DNA of 38,421 bases. Origin: a virus. The DNA is taken from positions 1 to 38,421 of the IMG/VR virus record IMGVR_UViG_3300045996_001311; one strand, 5' to 3'. The translations under genes and the position numbers were made by a program. The notes below the pieces were generated by a model. That model had not been told where the DNA came from. It searched no databases and saw only the letters and a program-made list of their open reading frames with translations. This document shows positions 1 to 5,600 of the stretch, piece by piece; position 1 is the first letter of the stretch; the number at the start of each line of letters is the position of its first letter.

Positions 1-195
1 GGGATCCCGTCCACCATCTTCAGCAGCATCACCTTGGGCAATTATCAAAACCGCCGGGCGGAAGTGGCTATGATCGTTTTTGACCGGGACGGGGAGGCCA
101 TCGGTGCGCCCATCCCGCTTTTCCGAGGGCTGATGGATTCCGACAAGGTTTCCGACAACGGCACGGAGGTTTCAGTCACGATCCAGCTCGAGGGG
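1..195. repeat. Terminal overlap, left copy
   Basis: Bases 1-195 match 38227-38421 except at positions 16 (A versus G), 45 (T versus C), 63 (A versus G) and 69 (T versus C). All four are transitions. Only position 16 changes an amino acid (Ile versus Val); the others are third-position silent changes. This is best explained as a circularly closed contig built from a population with two close variants. Confidence 0.93.
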
Positions 196-336
196 CCGAT
201 GAGCGATCAGCTGCGGGCGCGGGTTTACAGGTATACCCATGAGGACCAGCAGACGCTCTATCCTGGCGACGGGGACCGCGGGCTGGAGTTCGTGGCGGCT
301 TTGCAAAACCTGCAACTCCGCTGGGGGCAGCAATAA
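1..336 (+). CDS. DUF2163-like tail-tip protein, C-terminal part (continues from the window end)
   Basis: This is the 3' part of a gene whose 5' end lies at 37993. Because the window ends overlap, the full gene is 37993-38421 joined to 196-336, 189 residues in total. The reading frame is open from base 1 and stops at TAA 334-336. The protein resembles the DUF2163/gp13-type tail proteins of siphoviruses and gene transfer agents: a beta-rich body, then RVYRYTHEDQQTLYPGD and a C-terminal segment ending in LRWG. The family lies between the distal tail protein and the J-like tip protein, which is exactly its position here. It probably forms part of the tail-tip hub that connects tail tube and host-binding proteins. 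The family assignment is from pattern memory and is fairly firm; the detailed role is inferred. Confidence 0.75.
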   Translation, partial: GIPSTIFSSITLGNYQNRRAEVAMIVFDRDGEAIGAPIPLFRGLMDSDKVSDNGTEVSVTIQLEGPMSDQLRARVYRYTHEDQQTLYPGDGDRGLEFVAALQNLQLRWGQQ

Positions 337-343
337 TTTTCGG

Positions 344-374
344 CCAGCTATACAATTTTACCAGCTATACAATT
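344..374 (+). repeat. 14-bp direct repeat before a small membrane-protein gene
   Basis: The 14-mer CCAGCTATACAATT occurs at 344-357 and 361-374, a 17-bp period, and ends directly against the ATG at 375. It fills the only gap between the DUF2163-like gene and the next gene. It looks like a local duplication and may affect translation initiation. Confidence 0.7.
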
Positions 375-524
375 ATGGAAATCACCAAAGTCATTATCGG
401 TTTCGCTGTTGTGACCATCCTGAACCTTTTGTTTTACCGCATGGGATTCAATTTCGGGAAAGCCGCCGGCCTCCGGGAATCTTTGAAAGTTCGGCGTGAT
501 CCAATCTTCACCTTCGTTAAGTGA
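375..524 (+). CDS. Small single-pass membrane protein in the tail-tip module
   Basis: The frame encodes 49 residues. Residues 6-22 (VIIGFAVVTILNLLFYR) form one hydrophobic segment and the tail is basic (LRESLKVRRD). Its stop TGA (522-524) overlaps the GTG start of the next gene (521) as GTGA, which supports it as a real coupled gene. No family is recognised. It could assist in anchoring or in lysis, but its position between two tail-tip genes gives no direct functional clue. No Shine-Dalgarno is visible; the leader is the 14-bp repeat described separately. Confidence 0.6.
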   Translation: MEITKVIIGFAVVTILNLLFYRMGFNFGKAAGLRESLKVRRDPIFTFVK

Positions 525-907
525 TCGACACCCTCCAGCGCCAGCAAATCGCGGCCTACCTCCTGTCGTGCCGCGCCCGGCCTTTCCGGTGGGGCTCGTG
601 GGACTGCTGCCTCTTTTGCGCTGATGTGCTGGCCATTCTGACCGGCAATGATTTCGGGGCACCGTGGCGGGGCGGTTACAGCGACCGGGACGGCGCTCTG
701 TCCATCCTGCCCTGCCAGATCCGCGAACTGCCGGAGTGGGTTGGCCTGAAGCCCTCACGGCCACAGGACGGCGCTGTCTGGTGGTCACCGGGCAAATACG
801 CAGAGGGCGCGCTGGGCATCTGGTGGCAGGGCCGGGCGCTTCATCCGGGACGGCGCGGGCTGATCAGGCCGGCGTGCGATATTTCCAAACTCGAGTTTTT
901 TTTCTGA
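521..907 (+). CDS. DUF6950-like tail-tip protein (possible NlpC/P60-type peptidase position)
   Basis: The protein has 128 residues with a GTG start coupled by a 4-base overlap to the preceding small gene. The N-terminal segment FRWGSWDCCLFCADVLAILTG carries the W-G-x-x-DC...AD...TG pattern of the DUF6950 family, and a later GALGIWWQGRALHP segment matches its second half. In gene transfer agents and many siphoviruses this slot, between the gp13-like and gp15-like proteins, holds an NlpC/P60-type cysteine peptidase that cuts peptidoglycan at infection. Cys28 and Cys29 in DCC sit where a catalytic Cys could be, but the His partner is not certain, so enzymatic activity is an inference. The next gene starts 1 base after the stop. 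Confidence 0.65.
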   Translation: MIDTLQRQQIAAYLLSCRARPFRWGSWDCCLFCADVLAILTGNDFGAPWRGGYSDRDGALSILPCQIRELPEWVGLKPSRPQDGAVWWSPGKYAEGALGIWWQGRALHPGRRGLIRPACDISKLEFFF

Positions 908-908
908 C

Positions 909-2708
909 ATGGCCGAAACCATCGCAATCATCGGAGCCTATTTTGCCGGGGCCGGCGCATCCGTCAGCGCGGCGGCCTATGTCGGGGCAGCCATCGAGAT
1001 TGCCGCCGTGGCAGGCTCGCTGGCCTATCAGGCCAAGCAGAAAAAGAAGGCTAAGGCTGCCGCCGCGAAAATGCAGAAGGAGCAGAAGCGGCAGGCCACG
1101 CTTGCGGAGCAGAAGCTCAAAAAGCTGAGCAGGGTCAAGAACGGCGGCGTCGGCGCTGACACCTTCGAGACCGCCAGCGGCGCACAGGACATCACCGCGA
1201 TGATCCGCCGCTCCACAGCCTCCCGGCGCATTGTCTATGGTCGCGCCCGGCTTGGCGGCATCTGGTATTACGTGGAGACCAGCGGCGCTTCCAATGAGAC
1301 GCTGCACCTGATTCTGGGGCTCTGCGAGGGGCCGGTGGACGCCATCGAGAAAGTGTATTTTGACGATGAGGAGGTGACGCTCGACGCGCTCGGGAACGGC
1401 ACCGGCAAATGGGCCAACACGGTTTTCGTGGGCCGGCATCTCGGCACGCCCGGCGACCCTGCGGACGTGGCTCTGACCGCCGTTTCCAGCCGCTGGACCA
1501 GCGCGCACCGGCTGGAGGGCATCGCCTACCTGTATGTCCAGATGACGCTGAGGGAGGACCTTTTCAGCGCGATTCCGGAGATTTCGGCGGTGGTCCGTGG
1601 CAAAAACAATATTTGGGATCCGCGCACCAATTCCCGCGGCTACAGCACCAATCCCGCCCTCTGCCTCAACGATTACCTCACGACGCCGCTGGTGGGGCCG
1701 GGCATCGCTCAGGCCGACATTGACGCCGGCAGCCTGATCGATGCGGCGGACGTGTGCGATGAGCCTGTGCCGACGCTGCTGGGCGTGGAGCCGCGCTATG
1801 CCTGCCAGGGCGCTCTCGACCTGTCCAGCACCGTGGAGGACAACGCCGCGCAGTTCATTCAGAGCATGAACGGCGACCTGATTCAGAGCGGCGGGCGCTA
1901 CATCATTCAGGCCGGGCGGTACACCACGCCGACGTTTTCCATTGGCCTGACGATGCTGGCCGGGCCGATCGAGGCCACGTTTTTGCAGCCGCGCCGGGAC
2001 CGCGCCAACATGGTCAAGGGCACCTTTCTGTCTGAGGCGAACTCATGGCAGAAGTTCGATTTTCCGTCAGTTTCCGATGCGGCCGCAGTGCTGGCCGACG
2101 GTCAGGAGGTCGTCTCTGACCTGTCCCTTGAAATGGTGGGCAGCGGCAGCCAGGCGCAGCGGCTCGCCGGCATGGAGCTGAAGCAGGCGCGCCGCGGCCG
2201 CACGCTCCAACTGACGTGCAATCTCATGGCCCTGCCCGCCATTGTGGGGAGCAATGTCATCGTGGACATCCCGCGCTATTCCGAGGGCGAGGTGTGGCGG
2301 GTTGTGGAGACGCGGTTTTCCGTGGGCAGCGACAGTGCGCCAACCATCATGCTGACGCTGCTGGAGACGCATCCGGACGTTTATGAGTGGGATCTGGCGC
2401 GGGAGCGGATTATCAACGTGCCCGCTGAACTGAATGCCAAGACGCCACAGGTGGCGCAGCCGGTGTTCACGCCGAGCGCTGATTCCAGCCCGGCGCTGCC
2501 AGCAGCGGTCACCATCACCACCCTGACGGCTGGCGCGGTCGTCCGGTGGATGCTGAGCGGGTCGCCAGTGGGCAATGGGCCGGAGGCGGCTTGGGATGGG
2601 TCGGCCTACGCCGGGCCAGTGACGGTGGGTGCTGGGCAGTTCCTCTATGCTCGGGCGTTCCGGGACGGCTATCTGGCATCCCCGCTGGCGCTGGAGGGGT
2701 ATGCGTGA
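909..2708 (+). CDS. J/gp15-like tail-tip host-specificity protein
   Basis: This 599-residue protein starts with a hydrophobic, alanine-rich stretch (about residues 4-40), followed by a lysine-rich coiled-coil-like segment (42-75). From about residue 95 it carries the pattern RRSTASRRIVYGRARLGG...TSGASNETLHLI, typical of the phage tail-tip (Phage-tail_3, J/gp15-like) family. It probably forms the central tail tip that contacts the cell. The last 80 residues (from about 515: PSADSSPALPAAVTITTL...WDGSAYAGPVTVGAGQFLYARAFRDGYLAS) resemble a chitobiase/hexosaminidase C-terminal (CHB_HEX_C-like, Ig-fold) domain, probably a surface-binding appendage. It is the last gene of the late operon and is followed by a terminator-like hairpin. 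Confidence 0.82.
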   Translation: MAETIAIIGAYFAGAGASVSAAAYVGAAIEIAAVAGSLAYQAKQKKKAKAAAAKMQKEQKRQATLAEQKLKKLSRVKNGGVGADTFETASGAQDITAMIRRSTASRRIVYGRARLGGIWYYVETSGASNETLHLILGLCEGPVDAIEKVYFDDEEVTLDALGNGTGKWANTVFVGRHLGTPGDPADVALTAVSSRWTSAHRLEGIAYLYVQMTLREDLFSAIPEISAVVRGKNNIWDPRTNSRGYSTNPALCLNDYLTTPLVGPGIAQADIDAGSLIDAADVCDEPVPTLLGVEPRYACQGALDLSSTVEDNAAQFIQSMNGDLIQSGGRYIIQAGRYTTPTFSIGLTMLAGPIEATFLQPRRDRANMVKGTFLSEANSWQKFDFPSVSDAAAVLADGQEVVSDLSLEMVGSGSQAQRLAGMELKQARRGRTLQLTCNLMALPAIVGSNVIVDIPRYSEGEVWRVVETRFSVGSDSAPTIMLTLLETHPDVYEWDLARERIINVPAELNAKTPQVAQPVFTPSADSSPALPAAVTITTLTAGAVVRWMLSGSPVGNGPEAAWDGSAYAGPVTVGAGQFLYARAFRDGYLASPLALEGYA

Positions 2709-2734
2709 GGCGGCAGGATCGCCACCCTTTTCCG

Positions 2735-2770
2735 CCCCGGCCAGCCGTCCAACTGCCGGGGTTTTGCTTT
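2735..2770 (+). terminator. Rho-independent terminator after the late operon
   Basis: CCCCGGC (2735-2741) pairs with GCCGGGG (2755-2761) around a 13-base loop, followed by TTTTGCTTT (2762-2770). It lies 26 bases after the stop of the tail-tip gene and upstream of a new promoter, as expected for the end of the late transcript. Confidence 0.65.
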
Positions 2771-2816
2771 GCTGGGTGAGCTGCGGAAAAAAGTTCTCTC
2801 CACCTCAAACTAATTG

Positions 2817-2844
2817 TTGCATGTCGAAATAAGAGTGGTATACT
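2817..2844 (+). promoter_or_regulatory. Sigma-70-like promoter
   Basis: A -35-like TTGCAT (2817-2822) and a -10-like TATACT (2839-2844) are separated by 16 bases. It sits after the terminator and 48 bases before the small gene at 2892. It is the best consensus-like promoter seen in the window. Confidence 0.65.
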
Positions 2845-2875
2845 GTGGTGTCGGTAGCAGCCGACTAAACAACAA

Positions 2876-2889
2876 ACCAGAAATCACCA
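2876..2889 (+). repeat. Repeated leader box, copy 1
   Basis: The 14-mer ACCAGAAATCACCA lies 2 bases before the ATG at 2892. An identical copy (3092-3105) lies 1 base before the ATG at 3107. No Shine-Dalgarno is present at either start, so this box may be the shared translation-initiation or regulatory element. Confidence 0.6.
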
Positions 2890-2891
2890 CT

Positions 2892-3035
2892 ATGAAAACC
2901 ACCATCAAAGCACCAGTCGCCCCCACCTCCCTGCACGCTGAGCTGTTCGCGGCCTGCAAAGGCAACGAATACCGCCTCCGGGCGTTGAGGGCTATGCTGA
3001 AGGCCGCAGCCGCTCCGGCCCCGAAAGGCTGGTAG
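2892..3035 (+). CDS. Small basic protein of unknown function
   Basis: The frame encodes 47 residues, starting MKTTIKAP and ending AAAPAPKGW, with a short helical, basic and alanine-rich middle (LFAACKGNEYRLRALRAMLKAAA). No family is recognised. The ATG at 2892 is chosen because it follows the promoter at 2817-2844 and the leader box also used by the next gene. It is the first gene of a two-gene unit between the late operon and the repeat zone at 3364-3514. Expression seems likely given the promoter; no role can be assigned. Confidence 0.55.
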   Translation: MKTTIKAPVAPTSLHAELFAACKGNEYRLRALRAMLKAAAAPAPKGW

Positions 3036-3055
3036 TCCACACCGCAGACAAAAGC

Positions 3056-3086
3056 GCCCCGGCCAGGTAGCAGCCTGAGCCGGGGC
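3056..3086 (+). other. Strong hairpin between two small genes
   Basis: GCCCCGGC (3056-3063) and GCCGGGGC (3079-3086) form a perfect 8-bp stem with a 15-base loop and no T-run. Its left arm plus the next three bases (GCCCCGGCCAG) also occurs at the terminator at 2734-2744. It may attenuate transcription or block translation of the downstream gene at 3107. Confidence 0.55.
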
Positions 3087-3091
3087 AACCC

Positions 3092-3105
3092 ACCAGAAAT
3101 CACCA
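3092..3105 (+). repeat. Repeated leader box, copy 2
   Basis: This is an identical 14-base copy of the box at 2876-2889, placed 1 base before the ATG at 3107. Confidence 0.6.
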
Positions 3106-3106
3106 G

Positions 3107-3322
3107 ATGAGTAAGCCTGACCCTAATGCCTCCGGCCCACCCCGCAAGCGCAAGCCTGGCGCGGGCCGCAAGCCGACAGGCCGCACCGCCTGCCCGCCGC
3201 GCATCCTGCCTTCGGCATACGCCGATCTCCAAGCCATCGCTGCCGCTCGCCAGTTGGGGCTGGGCGAGACGATAGAGGCACTGGCGCGGGAAGAGCGGGC
3301 GCGGATGGAGGCGCAGGCTTGA
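3107..3322 (+). CDS. Small basic protein, possible DNA-binding (ribbon-helix-helix-like)
   Basis: This 71-residue protein has a very basic, proline- and glycine-rich N-terminus (PPRKRKPGAGRKPTGRT, about residues 11-27). A short strand-like ILPSAYADLQAIAAARQLGLGETIEALAREE follows, reading like a ribbon-helix-helix domain (strand, helix, turn, helix). The start follows the second copy of the leader box. Its stop is immediately followed by the AT-rich TTGC repeat zone (3364-3514), so a protein that binds those repeats is an attractive idea, but it is only inferred from proximity. No specific family is recognised. Confidence 0.55.
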   Translation: MSKPDPNASGPPRKRKPGAGRKPTGRTACPPRILPSAYADLQAIAAARQLGLGETIEALAREERARMEAQA

Positions 3323-3363
3323 CATCAGGTCTGGTCTGGGCCATCTTGCAAAAGTCACTCGGA

Positions 3364-3514
3364 AGTGTTAGGATATGCTAGTGTTAGGACGGTATAACAT
3401 AACTTGCAAATTGCGGTTGCGTTTTGCTAGTGCATTTTGCAACATGCAAATCGCCATAGCATTTCGCGGTTGCATATTGCAATATCGCATTTTGCACTAG
3501 CAAATTGCGGTTGC
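3364..3514. repeat. TTGC/GCAA repeat cluster in the 3323-3651 non-coding gap
   Basis: The gap between the rightward small gene and the leftward early operon (3323-3651) contains no convincing gene. Within it, AGTGTTAGGA recurs at 3364-3373 and 3380-3389 (16-bp period). GCAAATTGCGGTTGC recurs at 3406-3420 and 3500-3514, and GCATTTTGCA at 3432-3441 and 3487-3496. The 12-mer TTTGCTAGTGCA (3423-3434) has its exact inverse at 3493-3504. Many further TTGC and GCAA tetramers fill the space. The stretch is AT-rich against a GC-rich genome. It could be a replication origin, a partition or centromere-like site, or a multi-operator region. 3523-3651 holds nothing recognisable. Confidence 0.75.
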
Positions 3515-3651
3515 ATTCTGCAAGATTGTTAGGGGGAGGGTGGGTCTGATCTCTGGAGCGATCGGACCGCACACCGCTGCGGGCAATCGCGCGTGTTTGG
3601 GGACAGCTTTTGAACTCCGGGGGTAGGTTCACCCTTACAGGGGAATCCTTG

Positions 3652-3978
3652 TTACACCCCCTCCGCGATCCGCTCCAAAGCCCCAAGCAACTCCCGCCCC
3701 TTCCCGGTGATTTCAACCACCCCGGACGCACCCTTTACCCGCTCCCGGCTCCAAGTCACATACCCAGCATGCTCCAGCGGATAGAGGTGAGAGTGGATGC
3801 GCCGCAGCTCGCCGAAGCAAACCCGGTTCAACTCCGTCACATGGACAGGGCCGCGCCTGATTGCCTCCGTGAGGACGAAAATCCCGGTCGGCGTGACCTT
3901 CAGTCCGGGGATGTGCATCGCCTTCATTAGCCGGCGGAGTGTGCGGGAAGGCGCGGATTTGGTTTCAGCCTGGCTCAT
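3652..3978 (-). CDS. Winged-helix transcriptional regulator-like protein (distal paralogue)
   Basis: This 108-residue protein has a MarR/PadR-like winged-helix layout. Helix TLRRLMKAMH is followed by TPTGIFVLTEAIRRGPVHVTELNR (helix-turn-helix) and a recognition region ELRRIHSHLYPLEHAGYVTWSRERV; the wing and last helix end in GKGRELLGALERIAEGV. It is the last gene of the leftward early operon. It overlaps its upstream paralogue by 4 bases and shares the sequence TLRR-(L)-AMH-PG with it. The pair probably arose by duplication. It may act as an early-to-late switch or a repressor. No ligand or target is evident. Winged-helix fold likely; role unknown. Confidence 0.65.
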   Translation of the reverse strand: MSQAETKSAPSRTLRRLMKAMHIPGLKVTPTGIFVLTEAIRRGPVHVTELNRVCFGELRRIHSHLYPLEHAGYVTWSRERVKGASGVVEITGKGRELLGALERIAEGV

Positions 3979-4331
3979 GGTGTGGTTTTTGGGTTGGAGT
4001 TGTGGTGTTGGATGGGCGGCGGTGGCGTATCAGCCACCCCCTCCAGTTCCCCCAGCAGTTCCATACCCCGCGCCGTCACCGAAAGACTCACAGGCCTCCC
4101 TTTGAGTGATCTGTCAGGTTGGCGGGACTCGATGTAGCCCGACGCCTTCAGCGCCGCTATGGGCCTGTCGATGCGCCCGCCCCCATGCCCGCTGCGGCGG
4201 CTCAGCTCCGCGATGGAGATGTCCGGGCGGTGGGCCAGCTCCGCAAGGATGTGGATGGCCATGGGGGTTGCTCCGATGCCGGGCGTGTGCATGGCGCGAA
4301 GGAGGCGGCGGAGGGTGCGGGCGGGGGTCAT
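3975..4331 (-). CDS. Winged-helix transcriptional regulator-like protein (proximal paralogue)
   Basis: This 118-residue protein is a clear paralogue of the next gene downstream: TLRRLLRAMHTPGIGATPMAIHILAELA against TLRRLMKAMHIPGLKVTPTGIFVLTEAI. It has a helix-turn-helix (ISIAELSRRSGHGGGRIDRPIAALKASGYIE), a wing (DRSLKGRPVSLSVT) and a last helix (ARGMELLGELEGV). A low-complexity, proline/histidine-rich tail follows. The tail is encoded by the DNA that includes the leader TGTGGTTTTTGGGT before the downstream start. The start overlaps the stop of the upstream gene as ATGA. It is probably DNA-binding; the target is unknown. Confidence 0.65.
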   Translation of the reverse strand: MTPARTLRRLLRAMHTPGIGATPMAIHILAELAHRPDISIAELSRRSGHGGGRIDRPIAALKASGYIESRQPDRSLKGRPVSLSVTARGMELLGELEGVADTPPPPIQHHNSNPKTTP

Positions 4332-4645
4332 ACCGCCCTCCTCTCCATCTCCGCCCGCAGATAAACCGCCAGGTCCAGCGCCTCCTCATAGGCGTGCCTC
4401 AGCATGTCATCCGGGCTCTCGGCCACGGTCCGGCCATACTTCTTGATCCCCAGCTGCTGCCGGGCGGCAATATCCGCGCAGACCATGGACTCTATGCCGG
4501 TGGGGGCGGCATCAGGCTCGGCCGGAAACGAGACCAGCGCCCCGGCCCGCCAGTCACTGCTGTAGCCGCAGCCGCCGCAGCGCACGGCGATTGGGCCGGG
4601 ATCGGAGCGCCAGCCGCAGTTGAGGCATTTGGTGTAGTGGGTCAT
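4328..4645 (-). CDS. Zinc-ribbon plus nucleotide-hydrolase-like small protein
   Basis: This 105-residue protein begins with a zinc-ribbon-like motif (CLNCGWRS...VRCGGCGY, Cys8, Cys11, Cys23, Cys26). Its second half (about residues 52-101) reads VCADIAARQQLGIKKYGR...MLRHAYEEALDLAVYL. The RQ-x-x-G-x-KYG ... EEALD-x-x-VYL pattern is shared by many small phage proteins related to dATP/dGTP or MazG-type hydrolases. A role in nucleotide pool adjustment is possible, but metal ligands are not fully verified. It overlaps the downstream regulator by 4 bases. An A/C-rich leader, not a Shine-Dalgarno, precedes the ATG. Confidence 0.55.
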   Translation of the reverse strand: MTHYTKCLNCGWRSDPGPIAVRCGGCGYSSDWRAGALVSFPAEPDAAPTGIESMVCADIAARQQLGIKKYGRTVAESPDDMLRHAYEEALDLAVYLRAEMERRAV

Positions 4646-4659
4646 ATTATGGTTTTGGG

Positions 4660-4917
4660 TTAGGGTTTCTCATCGGAAATTTGCTTACTCCACCCCCAGT
4701 CCTCCATGCACTCCGGGCACCACGCCCAGTTGTTGTCCGGCTCCATGGTGTCCCAGCACCACCCATCCGGCAGATGCGGCACCGTCTCCGGGATCCGCTC
4801 GCAGCCGGCGCACATGCAACGGGTCAGCGTCTCCGGCAGTTTAGTCTCCGGGCTCCAGCGCCATGAGGGGATGTCCCCGCCAAGGCCCAGTTCGAGCTGA
4901 GGTGATTTGGTTTTCAT
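4660..4917 (-). CDS. Cysteine-rich small protein, probable zinc binder
   Basis: The frame encodes 85 residues from the ATG at 4917. A longer upstream extension to 5022 is open but overlaps the helicase loader and looks non-native. Cys-rich pairs CMCAGCE (about 34-40) and WCWD...AWCPECMEDWGW (about 55-77) suggest one treble-clef or zinc-ribbon site. No family is recognised. It lies between the helicase loader and the zinc-ribbon protein in the early operon, 100 bases after the loader stop, with A/T-rich leader sequence in the gap. Confidence 0.5.
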   Translation of the reverse strand: MKTKSPQLELGLGGDIPSWRWSPETKLPETLTRCMCAGCERIPETVPHLPDGWCWDTMEPDNNWAWCPECMEDWGWSKQISDEKP

Positions 4918-5018
4918 AATTTCTGTAAATGTTTCCGTAAACGCCCCTCTCCCGCGTCCAAATCCGCCGGCAGGGTGGAGACAGCGGGATGGGGTATTTG
5001 AAACGCTCAAGCATACGC

Positions 5019-5600
5019 TCATGCCGCAAAAACAGCATGGTGCTGAACCAGCCTCCTCTCGATTGCCTCCGCCGTGGTCTTTTCGCCTCCAATCCGGGGT
5101 GCAATCTGCCCCTCCCCATGCTGGGCGGTCCAGCAGGTCAGCAGCCGGTTGGAATTCCGGAACTCCAGCAGTTCGAAAAGCGCCTCCTGCCAGGTCGGGG
5201 TGAACGGCACCTCCAGCACGTCGTCGATGACCAGCAGGGGCGTCACCCGGAACCGGTGAAACTTGCGTTTGGCGATGATTTGCTCCTCCCCATCCAGTTT
5301 CTGGGCCTCCGTGAAAACCGCCCTCAGCCTGGCTCCGGTCACCCAGCGGAACGGCGTGTGCAGCCGGAGGGCCAGGAGGGCGAGGGTGTTGGTTTTACCG
5401 GCTCCGGGCGGGCCGTGGATGCCGACACCGATGCGGCTGTCCGGACGCCAGGCCAGCACCGGCCGGAGCGAATCCAGCACCTCGGCGGGATCCGCGGCAT
5501 GGTAGGCCGGCGGAGTCAGGACCTCCCAGCGCTGGCGGAACTCGGTGCAGTGGGCGGCGGTGAACGGCTGGTTGCAGCCGGTGCAGTGGGTGGCGGTCAT
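5019..5600 (-). CDS. DnaC/IstB-like AAA+ helicase loader
   Basis: This 193-residue ATPase has a zinc-like N-terminus (C6-x2-C9...HC17-18), Walker A GPPGAGKT (63-70) and Walker B LLVIDD (122-127). An arginine-rich ERRL near residue 182 could be the arginine finger. Size and layout match DnaC/DnaI-type loaders, which place the host replicative helicase at a phage origin. The ATG at 5600 is chosen because it overlaps the stop of the DUF1376 gene as ATGA. A DUF1376 protein followed by a DnaC-like protein is a standard phage initiator pair, comparable to lambda O and P. The open frame extends upstream to 5768, but that part is shadow sequence. Confidence in the loader call is high; the exact partner helicase is unknown. 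Confidence 0.82.
   Translation of the reverse strand: MTATHCTGCNQPFTAAHCTEFRQRWEVLTPPAYHAADPAEVLDSLRPVLAWRPDSRIGVGIHGPPGAGKTNTLALLALRLHTPFRWVTGARLRAVFTEAQKLDGEEQIIAKRKFHRFRVTPLLVIDDVLEVPFTPTWQEALFELLEFRNSNRLLTCWTAQHGEGQIAPRIGGEKTTAEAIERRLVQHHAVFAA

Noticed and set aside
3384-3731. Open frame of 115 residues on the minus strand across the repeat zone
   Set aside because: It runs through the TTGC repeats and into the regulator gene in another frame, has no domain pattern and its composition follows the repeats.
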